From positions 41,782,268-41,846,267 of the forward strand of contig CM063108.1 in NCBI GenBank assembly GCA_031841125.1: a stretch of 64,000 nucleotides of DNA, read 5' to 3'. The position numbers were made by a program, and so were the translations under genes. Origin of the DNA: Acanthococcus lagerstroemiae. Its lineage: Eukaryota > Arthropoda > Insecta > Hemiptera > Eriococcidae. Below are positions 1 through 10,829 of this stretch, piece by piece; position 1 is the stretch's first letter; each line of letters opens with the position of its first letter. Under the pieces are notes generated by a model. It did no database searches. It had not been told where the DNA came from and worked only from the letters and a program-made list of their open reading frames with translations.

Positions 1-39
1 TGTGTACTTAGTTTACTTCATTATTACAGCGGATATAGA

Positions 40-510
40 CTAATTCAATTAATATATCTTTCTTTCTTTTTCATGATTTCATTTACATAGTCGATTGTTA
101 TTTGTATGCTGTTGCGATTTTCAAACCAGTTTTTGCTTATATTTTCAATTTTGTGCTTATTTCTAATTTCTTTGAAAGCGGGACATGTCAAGGTGTGATC
201 TGGGGTGTCTGTTAATTTTTTTTTTGCAGTTTATGCAGGTGTCATCTTCTATGATTTTGAATTTTTTTAAATATACGCCAAAGTTTCCGTGACCTGTTAG
301 GAATTGTGTGAGGTAGAAGTTAGGTTTTAGTTCTTTATTTTTAAGTCTTTCTTCAATGTTTGGTATTAATTCATAAGTTCTTCTTCCTTTTTTCGGAGGT
401 GTTATATTCTTCTTGCCAGAGATTGATGTATTTAGCTTTAGTTTCATTTATTCTCTCTTTTTTCTGGGTTGGAGTGAGTTGGGATGTTTTTATGTGCCAC
501 AGCATTTTCA
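40..510 (-). pseudogene. LINE ORF2 C-terminal fragment (jockey superfamily)
   Basis: Read on the minus strand this encodes the end of a non-LTR retrotransposon ORF2, downstream of the RT/RNase H region. Visible signs are the stretch GRRTYELIPNIEERL, then LTQFLTGHGNFGVYLKKF, then a zinc-knuckle start CINCKKK. The partner motif TPDHTLTCPAF appears only after a one-base frameshift in a run of A at about 216-226. The shifted frame then stays open to about position 60. The RT domain is absent, so this is a 3' remnant. It faces the opposite way to the LINE piece starting at 717, so the two are separate insertions. The family (Gly-His-Gly plus CCHC end of R1/jockey-type LINEs) is well known; the exact clade is my inference. 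Confidence 0.72.
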
Positions 511-716
511 GTGTTATTATTTAGTCTTGAAAATTTTTCACAGAAGGTACATAACTGGATGATCTGTTTATTTCCTAAGGTCTGATATCGATCAGGGAAC
601 TCAAGAAGCACCCAGGTATACATTTTAGGTTAGTAAATATATTAAGTAGAAAGTAGATTAAATATCTTTTGAATTTGAATAAGCTGTTATACGTTCATTA
701 TAAAAACACTATCCAG

Positions 717-1564
717 TCTGCCTACAGACAGGGCTAGAGACCATAGTAGGACCATTCATAGGGTCCTCAGAGCATCATTAGCCCTAGGGCACATTCCAAA
801 ATCGTGGAGGGGTGTGAGAGTGGTGTTTTTGCCTGAACCAGGCAGAAACCCCTGTAAGGCCAAATCCTACAGGCCGATAAGTCTCTCATCATTCATGCTC
901 AAAACCATGGAAAGGCTGATAGACAGGCACCTAAGAGACGTTACCCTGAAAAGGTTCTCACTACATAAGAACCAGCACGCATATAGGGCAGGCAGATCAG
1001 TAGAGTCATCACTGCACTCGCTTGTTACGGCAACTAAGAGACGGATGACTAGCGGAGATTATGTCCTGGCAACATTCATGGATATACAGGGAGCGTTTGA
1101 CGCGACCTTTCATGGATCAATAGAAATAGACCTGAAGGAAAGGGAAGTGAAGGAAAGCTTAATAAACTGGATTATATCTATGCTAAAAAGCAGGGAGGTC
1201 CAGATAACATACCAACAAGAACAGATACATGCAACGACCATCAGGGGCTGTCCACAAGGGGGAGTACTCTCTCCCCGACGGTTTGCTGGAGGAGTTGAAT
1301 GGTCAAAAAATATACACACAGGGCTACGCTAATGATTCGGCTGTGGTGGTAACCGGCAAATTCCTGGGAACTATCGCGGAGTTAACGCAGTGGGGCTCCA
1401 ATGTGTGGAAAAATGGAGAGTGAAAAAGGATATCGATAAGCCCGGACAAAACTGAGATCACTCTTTTCACCCGTAAAAGGAAAGGCAAGGAGTTGATCAA
1501 GGTGCAATACAAGGGAAGACCGTTAGCCCTCACAGGAAAGGCGAAGTACTTAGGAGTGGCTGTA
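717..1564 (+). pseudogene. LINE reverse transcriptase, 5' portion (jockey superfamily)
   Basis: The reading frame runs through LGHIPKSWRGVRVVFLPEPG into SYRPISLSSFMLKTMERL, then RT motif A (FMDIQGAFD) and motif B (RGCPQGGVLSP). Just after motif B (about 1270) roughly eight residues are missing and the frame changes. The next frame carries DGLLEELN and motif C as YAND, where active enzymes have YADD, so a catalytic Asp is lost. A stop follows near 1422, then a frame with SPDKTEITLFTRKRK and KAKYLGVA. The coding stretch is cut at about 1564 by a DNA transposon and resumes at 2548. This is a dead copy of an autonomous retrotransposon whose RT would have copied its own RNA at a nicked target. Confidence 0.85.
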
Positions 1565-1566
1565 AT

Positions 1567-1643
1567 AGGAAAGCGCCAATCCCTTGAAATTTAGCAATAT
1601 GAAGTGTAAAGAAAGCGCCAGCTAAGGTTATAGGAAAGCGCCA
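1567..1643 (+). repeat. Left terminal motif array AGGAAAGCGCCA
   Basis: Exact copies of AGGAAAGCGCCA lie at 1567-1578 and 1632-1643, with a near copy at 1610-1620. They are inverted relative to the right-end array. Clustered end motifs of this kind often act as transposase binding sites; that role is inferred here. Confidence 0.75.
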
Positions 1644-2338
1644 GTGTCCGTCGTTTGCCTCTGCAATGAAATAACGATGAGTGAGAGTCACTTCGCGTCA
1701 CTCGATTTTGAAGCGGCTGCGCACACGGCTGTACGGGTCATATTTCCAGGGAGTACCATAAAAGGTTGCCGATTCCACCTAGGCCAAGCGTGGCACAGGA
1801 AAATTGTTGAATTTGGGCTGAAAAAAGAATACGAACAGAAAGATTTTGAAAAAAGTGGGTGGCTGAAATTTTTTTTTCACTGCCGTTCCTACATTATTTC
1901 GAGGTTGAGGATGCATTTTGTTGTCTCATCTCTGAGGCACCTGAGGTAGTAGGAACACCGATTTTGAAATTCGCTGATTACGTCCTCGATACTTATATTT
2001 CGGAGGAAGTTGCCTTCCCACCGGCGATTTGGAGTGCACCTATATCAGACTCACACGAATCGAGCACAACAAACGCAGCTGAGACGAGCTACCATCGTCA
2101 CCTCAAGGACTTGTTTTACAGCCCGAAACCCTCAATACACACACTAATAACAACACTCACAGAACTCCAGAGTGAAACCTACCTAGAAATGAAGGGTACA
2201 AAGGGAAGAAAATTGACTAAGAAGAAGGCCACAAAAATTCCCTGTATCCAAAGTAAATACAAAGAATACGAGAACGGCAACATCACTACCCTTGAATTTC
2301 TGAAAGTTGGTAGGATGTGCTTACCGAACCCAATGTAA
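1644..2338 (+). pseudogene. MULE-type transposase fragment
   Basis: Frame 1 (1644-1860) includes FASLDFEAAAHTAVRVIF and STIKGCRFHLGQAWHRKI, resembling the MULE transposase domain (DFE-A...FP...IKGC-FH-GQ-R-I). A T-run at about 1868-1877 shifts the frame. The second frame continues as FSLPFLHYFEVEDAFCCLI, FADYVLDTYI and LFYSPKPSIHTLI up to the stop at 2336-2338. The N-terminal DNA-binding domain and the first part of the catalytic core are missing, so the product cannot be active. The family is recognised from motif layout; similar proteins are common in sap-sucking insects, as general knowledge. Confidence 0.75.
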
Positions 2339-2426
2339 ACAAGTAGACAACATTATGTTTGTGACGACCGATCTTCATTGATGTACGTCTAATATTCTTC
2401 TAATTTAAAAAGCTTTGATATTTGCT

Positions 2427-2526
2427 TGGCGCTTTCCTTGAACTTTACTTGGGGCTTTCTTATAACTTTTCGAAGTCACAACTGGCGCTTTCCTATTATA
2501 TATGTTTAGGCATTTGGCGCTTTCCT
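2427..2526 (-). repeat. Right terminal motif array TGGCGCTTTCCT
   Basis: Reverse-complement copies of the left motif lie at 2427-2438, 2483-2494 and 2515-2526, with a near copy at 2450-2460. There are three exact copies here against two exact on the left, so the ends are multi-motif inverted arrays and not one long terminal repeat. Confidence 0.75.
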
Positions 2527-2547
2527 GGTTCTCCGCTTAGGGCTATA

Positions 2548-2790
2548 TCTTTTGATGAAAAACTCTCCTGGAGGGATCACGTCTCAGATAAAATAAGAAA
2601 AGGGACTGAGGCTCTTTGGGCTTGCCGCACCTATGTCGGCAGGACCTGGGGACTCTGTCCCAAATTGACGCACTGGATATATATACCGGTGTAATACGTC
2701 CCAGCATTTATGTCAATGCCCAGTAATAGCCGGGACAAGACGCGAAGCATTGGGACTAAAGTATCCAGCACCCAGTGAAGTCAAAAGGGA
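2548..2790 (+). pseudogene. LINE reverse transcriptase, 3' continuation
   Basis: This is the direct continuation of the LINE broken at 1564. The frame reads SFDEKLSWRDHVSDKIRKG and then ALWACRTYVGRTWGLCPKL, the region just after the RT palm in jockey-type elements, followed by a W-Y-I block. A TAA stop at about 2692 ends the open frame; LINE-like residues can still be followed to about 2790 with indels. Rejoining it across the MULE gives a sensible order, which is the main evidence for nesting. Confidence 0.72.
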
Positions 2791-4475
2791 TAGAGCTCAG
2801 TAAAATTCTCACTTTGGCTATAAAGGCGAGGTTACTGAGCTGATCCTTAACAGCAACTTGAGGAATAGTGCAATGGACTGCAAAGTCTGAGCACGCGGCG
2901 CATACAGCGCCACCTCACACACAAATGAGATATTCTAGTCTTTACCTGCGCTTGTTAGTTCAATGTGCTCAACGTGTAATACGGTGTATAATGTGCTTTC
3001 ACGCCCCTATGGTTGTGATAGGTGCATGTCTAATAAAGTCTTCTACAACGTGTATATGTCTTCTTAATTCCAAGTTCGGCACACTGAGCTTTCGCAAGCT
3101 CTGAGGATTCCACTATCGTGTAATCAAAGGCCTCAAAGGCTACTTATTCAGCAGTTTCAATTAATATACGTATCAGGGCAGTACGGCAGCGAGTAAAATA
3201 AAAAAAAAGCTTAACATGCTACCTTAAAAGTACAATATAATCCGGGGACCAAAGAGAAAAGGTCTCACGATCTCGATCCTTACAACTTTTCCTTTTCAAA
3301 AACAATTCGTGAGAATGTTTGATTAGGAATTTATCACTGGAAATTGGCGCACATATCTGTGGAAAGCTGATACATATGATTACGTAAAACGGCTAGAAGT
3401 CTTGCGCACGAATGAGAAACATCGGGGAGTGAAAATTATTTCAATGGAACTGCGTCGGACAGGTTCTTGATATTCTGCTTCGGAGCCGACTTACATCGCG
3501 ACGTAACGGAAGAATGAAACACCTCGTAGATCGTGGATCCTCTAAGACTCCTATATCAAAGATCATCAGCTCGAACACGTTGTTCAATTTTTCATACAGA
3601 GAACTCGTCCGTGACTGCGGCGCATATTCTTCATTTGGAGTTAAAAAAAAAAAAAAAAAAAAGTATCCCGAGTCTTATCTCTGGCGCATCACGAAACTAT
3701 AAGGAAAAACGACAAATAGCAGGTTACTTTATTGGTAACCTGATTTTGCGAAATGTCGGGAGATCCTATGGTCATCGGCGACCGACGCAGGTGAACTATA
3801 AATTTTCTTTCAATTTAATTCTCGCAATTAGCCGCGGACGTTTAATTTCTCGCCTGGTTAAGATGAAATGGACAGACAAGCGGGTAGACCTATGTACTGA
3901 GACGCCGACCTGGAACTCCAATCTACCTGAAACTTGATATCAAAGTGGTTACTAGTTAAAACACATAACTTATCTGTCTTTGCACGACAATTTTATGGCG
4001 TCACTTCTCGGCTGTACCAATCCGAGGGAGATAAAGACATAAATATACTAAGTACTTTTTAATACTACGTACGCGTTTGAAACTATAAAATAAAATGTCT
4101 TCGAATAAACTGGTTTCCTTTGAAATATTACTTTTATGAAATTACTTCGATTTTATTTACTCTTACCTTTTTTCCCTCCCGCGAGCGTATGACGCAGCGA
4201 ATTTACGAACATCGCGGCACTGGGGCAGTCATCATTTCGTCGACTCCTATCAAATTACAGTATCGATGTAAACACCAAACAGTACTCTGCTAGCTCTTTG
4301 AAATGTGTGTCAACATTTGGTGCTACTCCAGCACTCCAGAGTCGTGGAAACGGGAAATCGCCCGAGGTTTTCGATCAGCGCGAGAGTGAGATCAATAATG
4401 TGGGGGTGGGCTACACTCACTAACAGGTTTTATGTCGCTCTGTAAGGTGATGAAGCCTAAAGACTGTAATAGGAA
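2791..4475. other. No recognisable feature
   Basis: Only short open frames are present. An A-run lies at 3643-3662. No repeat pair, terminal repeat, RNA gene or protein motif was recognised. Confidence 0.5.
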
Positions 4476-4476
4476 G

Positions 4477-4500
4477 TAATAATAATAATAATAATAATAA
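4477..4500. repeat. (TAA)n microsatellite
   Basis: About eight perfect TAA units are followed by GCCTTTGTTTAC. The arrangement looks like the simple-repeat tail of a LINE in minus orientation, but no coding part is attached. Confidence 0.7.
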
Positions 4501-4612
4501 GCCTTTGTTTACTTAGACGATGACCGGTTGGCCTTTTACATTATTTAACTTACTCATGTGATGTTCCGGCTCAACCAGCTCCTATCGCCTCACACTCTAC
4601 TTTTGGGCAAAG

Positions 4613-4672
4613 GTCTTCTTTTTTCAAATTTACTCTCAACCCGGGCCTTGGAATCCGCCCTTTCGAGCATTA
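4613..4672 (-). repeat. SINE-S1 fragment, tail only
   Basis: This 60-bp piece (including GGAATCCGCCCTTTCGAGCA) matches the 3' tail of the full-length copies at 18152, 22368 and 46237. The tRNA-like head is absent, as expected for a 5'-truncated retroposon. Confidence 0.75.
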
Positions 4673-5039
4673 TAACACCCATGGATTAGACCTTCGACCA
4701 TACACACTCTAGACCCGTCATCCTACTACTCGTTGAAATCAACATAAAATAAACACATGACGTCACGATCAGGCAAAAAGACTGATAAGCACGATGTGAT
4801 GTACATCGATTTGCTCTGCATCTGATCTGTATTTTTCATCGTATTTTCCCACGTTTTTTCTATTGAAATGGCTGTAATTAAATTTGTGAATGTCATTTAT
4901 AATTAATGATTCATTATGAACACGAACATACAAAATTCAAAGGTTTTAAACAGGATTTGCAAAAAAGTAATGAGCAGTTCGTATTTTCAGAATTATGGTC
5001 AGAATAAAAAATTACATCTTATCTTTGAAGACTGCAAAG

Positions 5040-5588
5040 AGCCCTGGCGGAAGTTTCATTGTAGATACAAATTGCAAGACTGAATTCCTGGGATTCCTAA
5101 TCTGCATTGAGTCAGTTATTCTAATAGGTATATTCCGAGTACGTCCTTACAAAAAAACTTGACTACAGAGTTTATGCTAAAAAATGTGTAAAGACCACTT
5201 GGAAGTATTCTTCAGCGCCATTCATTCTAAGGGTGGACGCAATAACAACCCTTCCGCACTTGGTTTTAAAGCTGCATTTAAAAGGTTGTTAATGCATGAG
5301 ACAGTGAAGAATTCCAGTGGAAATTGTGTCGAGCTGGGTCAACCAATTTCAATTTTGTATACCTCCAGCATTATTCCAAAGTATATAGCTGACATAAACG
5401 TGGCTTTCAATGAATTACAGGATGAGACAGAAGAACTGGGTATTAAGGAACAACGAGACATCATTGAGCAAGATCATAGCTCTTCAAAAGTCCACAGAAA
5501 CCTGTCTCAATATGTTAGAGATGTTGTTTCCTATATAGCTGGTTTTGTTGTGAAAAAAGTAACCCGCGAACTTTATCAAAAATATTAA
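5040..5588 (+). pseudogene. P-element/THAP9-like transposase C-terminal remnant
   Basis: One frame runs from about 5040 (SPGGSFIVDTNCKTEFLGFL) to the stop at 5586-5588, broken by two stops near 5160 and 5177. The diagnostic block DHLEVFFSAIHSKGGRNNNP is followed by FKAAFKRLLMHETVK, a GNC motif and VVSYIAGFVVKK. This order is typical of P-element-type and THAP9-like transposases, which cut DNA with an RNase H-like core. Only the C-terminal third is seen; the THAP zinc finger, GTP-binding region and catalytic residues further upstream are missing. No terminal repeats were found, and the 3' side runs straight into a repeat array. The family call is strong, and the copy is certainly dead. Confidence 0.82.
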
Positions 5589-5594
5589 GGGTAA

Positions 5595-6860
5595 ATTTCC
5601 GACCATTTTCAATGAATTTTATCGGATATCACTGAAAAATATTATCCGATGATTTCAGGAGAAATTTGTGGGAAATTTTAGGAAAACTCTGCAATTATTC
5701 CAAAGGATTTTATCGTAAATCATTCTTGAAGATTTTCTTCAGAAAGAACTTTCTTGGAAAACTCTGAAAATTTTTTCTAAAAATTTTCGATGAGATTCTT
5801 CAAAAATTATTGGAATTGTTTTCCGAAAATATCCCATACAATTCTTTAAAAATTACCGGAAAATTTTCCGAAGATTTCCGAGAAAATTCTTTGGGAAACA
5901 CTGGACTTTTTTCTGAATATTTCCGACGAAATCCTCCGGAAATCATCACATTTTTTTCCCAAGATTTCTGATTAATTTCTTAGAAATCATTGGAGATTTT
6001 CTCTGAACATGTTTGACGAAAATCTCTGAACATCAAAATTTTTTCTCTAAGGATATCTTTCCAAAATCATTAGAGAAACATCTCGATGATTCTCGATAAA
6101 ATTGTTTGAAATCATTGGAGATTCTTCCTAGAATTTCTAACAAAATTCACCTGATAAAAATCATTGAAAATTATCGGAAATTTACCCTGAATATCTTCGA
6201 TAAGTTCGTCGGAAATAATCTTTGAAAATCAAAGGAAACGTCCCGAGTATTTTCCATGAAATTCCTTGAAAATAATCGAAGGTTTGTTTTTGAAGATATT
6301 CAGTACAGTTCTTCAAAACTCTTAGTGTTGTTCTTCGAGTGCTTTCGTTTAAATTCTTCAAAAATGATCATGAAATTTTCTCGAAGAATTTTTATGAAAT
6401 TTTTTGGAAATGAATGGAGATTTTTTCTACAGATTTCCGTAATTGCTTAAAAATCATCCGAGATTTTTTTCCGAAGATTTACGATGAAATTCTTCGGAGA
6501 TTATTGAATATTTTTCCTGAAGATTTTCGATAAAATTCATCAGAAACCATCGGAGTTTTTCTCCGAATATTTCTTATGAAATTCTTCAAAAATTGTCATG
6601 AAATTTTCTAGGAGAATGCTGATGAACTTTCTTGGAAAACATTGGAAATTTTTTCTAAAAATTTTCGATGAGATTCTTCGGAAATTATCGAGGTATTTTC
6701 CAAAAATTTCCGATGCAATTCTTTAAAAATTATCGGAAAATTTTCTCGAAGATTCCCGATGAAATTCTTCGGAGATTTAAAATTCTTCCTGAAGATTCTT
6801 GATAAAATGTTCAAAAGCCATCGGAGTTTTCCCCGAATATTTCCTATGAAATTTTTGTCG
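5595..6860. repeat. Degenerate ~45-bp tandem repeat array
   Basis: About 1.26 kb is made of diverged units of roughly 45 bp, approximately GATGAAATTCTTCGGAAATT followed by ATCGGA-TTTTTCC-GAAGAT. Higher-order similarity is visible. 6480-6590 resembles 6764-6855, about 285 bp apart, and 5755-5910 resembles 6633-6776. Open frames inside translate the array and are not genes. It begins within 10 bp of the P-like transposase stop, so it may be part of or adjacent to that element. Confidence 0.8.
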
Positions 6861-7335
6861 AAAAGACCGCTCGCCTGGCGAAACAACGTGCACCTGGTTT
6901 CGCGAAAAACTAGCTTTCCTACGACGGAAGGAAAATCGACTAACCCTGTACATATATAATTATTATTTCAAACCCCTAAAGGGGGCGACTCAAAGGATCC
7001 TTGCCCGGGTGAAGATTTGTCCTTGAGCCGGCCCTGTATCAACAGATGCATAACAAAATCCGCTGCGTATCACAAATTTCCGGTTTACATGTGGAAGTAA
7101 ATGCTAAAAAGCTGCTCCAGAGGAGATGCATCTGTTTTGAAGGAATTACTTCTAGTGGAAAGGAAATGCTACCTTTTATGAATATCAGACAAGTAAAAGC
7201 TTTTACTCTTGAAGCAAAACCTTCTAGACGAAAGCAAAACCTTTTCCTTTTTTTTTTTTTTTTTAATGAATATTTGAGGAAGTAAGTGCTGCAATATTTG
7301 CGAGTAAAAGGAAATGCTTCTTTTTATAAATACGG
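6861..7335. other. No clear feature
   Basis: Contains a T-run at about 7247-7264 and a short internal similarity (GTAAAAG(C/G) with GGAAATGCT) around 7160-7320. Nothing else was recognised. Confidence 0.4.
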
Positions 7336-8795
7336 CTTAGTGGCTCATTAGGCAGATAGGGCGATGGTCTTTACCATTGAACGCCTTTGGTTTTTTGCGC
7401 AACATGACGAAAGTCGACCTTTTCCAGTCGACTGGGATTTCACCGTTATCGTTGATGAGATTAAACATTTTTGTTAGGTAATTTAGACTTTCATCGTTCA
7501 ACAGCTTCAAGTATTCTGCGTGGACCTCATCGGGACCGGGGGCCTTGTTTTTTTTTAGCTATCTTTATTGCATACTCAACCTCGCTCTTCATGATGCTCG
7601 GCCCTTCCAGCTTTTGTATCGCCGGTGAGGTGACTGCTCTGTCATCATCAAACAGCGAGGAGGGGTACTCTCTCCATGTTTCCGCAACTTCACTTTCTTC
7701 AATTATTAATTCGTCGTTATCATCTTTATATGGAAGAGGTTATTTTTCTTGCATGCACCTGTCATTTCTTTTACTTTTTGGTGTACACCCCTTGCGTCGC
7801 CCTTCTTTATGAGCTCCTCTAGCTCATCGCATCTTTCCTCCATCCATTTTTCCTTGGCCTCTCGGTTTTTTGCTCGGATCTCGCGGTGGATACGTTTGTA
7901 TTCTGGTGAGTTGTTTTGTACTTTTGCTTTTCTGCGATTTTCCATTGACTGTAGGATATCATCCGTCATCCAGTGGGTTTTCTTGACCCTCTTCTCATAT
8001 CCGACTACTTTTTTTGGCCGTGTTTTTCGTTACATCTCTCAGCGATGACCACAGCCATTCGATATCCCATGATTGTTCCGCTTGTTTCAGCTCTTCGTTG
8101 ACGCGTACCGAGAAAGCATTTCTAGTATCCCTCTTCAATAGTAAGGTTCGTGTATCAAGTCGACTTCCTCTAGTTGATTGCTACATCTTACCAAGTTTTA
8201 AACTCGTATTTGCGATCGCGGGGTTGTGATCCGAGTGGATATCCGCACCTGGATAAGCCGCTGCGCGTGTTATAAAATTGCGGAACCGCTTATTGATTGT
8301 AATGTAGTCAATCTGATTTCTGACTATTTCTTCAGGTTTATCCTGCGGCGATTTCCATGTATACGGCCTTCTTGCTGGTAGCTGGAACCACGTGTTTGCC
8401 ACTGTTAGGTTTCTTGGCAGAGGCTAACCAAAGTATCTCCGCGTTCGTTCCTCACTCCCAATCCATGAGCGTCAATGCTATCGCCAACTGTGCCACGTCT
8501 AACTTTTGCATTGAAATCACCCATGACAACGGTGATGTCTTCCTTTTTTGTTAATTTCATGAGCTTGTCTATATCCTTGTAGAAAACTTTCTACCTCCTC
8601 TTCTGGTTTGTCAGCAGTGGGGGCATAAACCTGAATTACATTCAGCTCGACAGGGTTAGTGTTCAAGCATAGCATGATGACTCTTTCGGTCAGCGGATAG
8701 AATTCGACAACTGCTTTCTTTACTTCTGAATTTACGACTATGCCCACTCCGTATCTTTTGTGGTATGCCGTTTCATCACTACTCGAGTAGTACAT
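7336..8795 (-). pseudogene. RTE-like LINE fragment: endonuclease, linker, start of RT
   Basis: Minus-strand blocks in order are: an endonuclease part at 8517-8795 (RYGVGIVVNSEV, LNVIQVYAPTADKPEEEVE); its C-terminal half at 8181-8402 (NTWFQLPARRPYTWKSP, RNQIDYITI, GADIHSDHN); a charged linker at 7706-7969; and the start of the RT at about 7340-7700 (PGPDEVHAEYLKLL, then DHRPICLMSH). This is the order of APE endonuclease, linker and RT in RTE-like LINEs. Several frameshifts separate the blocks, including one in the run of A at about 7549-7557. Both ends are missing: the N-terminus of the endonuclease above 8795 and everything after the RT fingers below 7336. The copy is dead. Confidence 0.85.
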
Positions 8796-10620
8796 ACAAA
8801 GTTATATGTACCCGACGACGTCCACTTTACGTCACATGCATAGTAAAAAAATTACTCTACTGTAGCAAGTATTTATTTCATATTCGTTTTTTTTTTTTTT
8901 TGCCCTGACAACAAAAAATATACTTAGCAGAAATGATATCCTCGCTTCATACACGCAGTGGCGTGATGTGGCACCCAACTTAATTTCAACATCAACCACC
9001 GAGGAGAGAGAGGGAAAAAAGTGAATAAAAAAATTCGCCGGCACTGGGAAGGTGGCCGGGCACTCTGCCGGTGGTATCCGTAATATCCGTGTATTATTTA
9101 TTTCCCAGTTCCACCTATATATTAGACTTCGGGTTCTACATTTTACATGGAGATAACATTACTCAAGTAATAACGACGTAATTTGGCAACGCGGCTTAAA
9201 TTTTTACCACCGAAAACCGATCCAGAGAAGAACCAGAAAACAAAAGGACAAAAAAACTTGTTACTTTTCAGTTACAACTTATTACAATCTGCCTACGAAT
9301 ATCTTCGCTACAAGGCTAACGAAGAAAAAACTTACATGTTTTCTGTCAGTAATAATAAAGTAATCAGCTCTTTATATAAATAAATTGAACTCTTAAAGTT
9401 AATGTTATGTTAATAACATAAATGCGGGAACATATTTTCAAATACAGGACTTGGACTCTTGTTCTATACTGATAACCGTTAAAACCAGTTTTCATAAATT
9501 AATCTGTTCGTTTTTCTCCTCAACTTTCGAGCGCTAATAGAAAAATTCCTAATACGAAAAAAAGTCGAAGTAAATTTTCGTGTACTTGCCATTTCGAAAA
9601 GGGCGTGTATGGTTGTACGAAAATTTCAGATTATCGCGCGGCACCTCCGAGCTCGTATATTCTCCAGTCTCCCAGGGGGTCAAATTATCATGTAGACGCC
9701 TAGTGCGGTCGGTACATACGATGTTCGATAAACCCTTTTTCCAGGCTAATTAAACATGCAGCGGCGAAAAGAAAGTCGAATGAGAGAATCAGTGGCGGCA
9801 GGTGAGGCTCTTGCCTCTCGCGGTTTCACAGGAAACACCTTATACGCACCCTGTGCGCCTGTGCCCGCTAAGCCTGTGTCTTAACCGCCGCGCCGGTTTC
9901 ATTCTTAAATCTCGAACGACCTTTAAATTATTCTTTCCGATAGCGCGTGATCTACTTGTGAATCAAAGGCCGGGTAGGCCGCACACCGCTCGCGCCGAAG
10001 CCGCGCCGCGACAGCTCGATGTATCGACACATCAGCCGCCGCATCAACTGCAATATTTCGCCTGGGCATCTCTATCGAAATGGCCCACTTTGTCGCAATG
10101 GAGTTAAGGGGAAGGAGTAATCTGTGGGAGTAATAACAGACAGAATTATCTGTCGAATGAGACCTTAACCAGCTCTTTAACCAAAGCTGTATTTCGATAA
10201 CAAGCGCGTTTGACAGTTTGCAAAAAGTGTGACCAAGCTACCAGAGAGTGAGAAAAACCAAAAATCTACAACCTGTGCCCTTTCTATTTCTATTCATATA
10301 ATATACTCTGCAGCTAGAACGGAGTGAGATTTCGGAAAAAAGCAAAGTGGAGCTGAAAGAACAAGGTTCCTAATCGATTTTTTGGTCAAAATTTATAATC
10401 ACGGCTGTATAGCCAAAACTGTGATCGACAAAGTGAGCCCTTCTGGTAGAGACGTACATTTATAGAATATGTGAGCGCGTTTGGATGCCTTTCAAAAAAT
10501 TTGTTAATTTTTCGTTCAAATCTTTTGTTTTTATTTTTATTTCTTTTTCGTCAAAATGTGTGAACGAAAAGGAACTGTCGCTCTTCTTGGGAATAAAGAC
10601 GAACTGGATCGAGAATAAGT
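8796..10620. other. No recognisable feature
   Basis: Unique-looking sequence with a T-run at about 8887-8900 and a moderately GC-rich patch at about 9790-10110. That patch has a 101-codon open frame with no recognisable domain. No repeats were matched elsewhere in the window. Confidence 0.4.
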
Positions 10621-10624
10621 GGGT

Positions 10625-10815
10625 ACAATTTTTCAAAAGAAAAGAGAATTGAACGTGAACAAAACAAACATTTGAAGGAACTGAACGAGTGAATGAATCG
10701 TTTCCGAAAAAGAAATAAAAAAGAAACAAAATAACCGAAGGAACAAAAAACATAAAGAAACAGAAGGATGGAAAGGAACGAAGAAATGGAAAAAACAAAA
10801 GGAAATGAAAAATAA
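10625..10815. repeat. Purine-rich low-complexity tract
   Basis: The plus strand is dominated by GAA, AAA and GGAA words. The long Phe/Leu-rich minus-strand frames over it are translations of this tract and not proteins. Confidence 0.6.
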
Positions 10816-10829
10816 TAAAAGTTGTAATA

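Larger units (their letters stand above)
1565..2538 (+). mobile_element. MULE-like DNA transposon inserted in a LINE
   Basis: The unit separates two collinear halves of one LINE reading frame (KYLGVA on the left, SFDEKLSW on the right). Its ends carry inverted copies of AGGAAAGCGCCA, and it contains a degraded MULE-type transposase. Possible target duplication: GTGGCTGTA at 1556-1564 and AGGGCTATA at 2539-2547 match at 6 of 9 positions, which fits the 8-10 bp duplications of MULEs but is weak. At about 970 bp it is too short for an autonomous copy, so it is an internally deleted derivative. The exact right end is uncertain because 12 bp lie between the last motif and the proposed duplication. 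Confidence 0.72.

Noticed and set aside
5595..6860. CRISPR-like array
   Set aside because: Units are contiguous and diverged, with no conserved repeat plus unique spacers; eukaryotic context.
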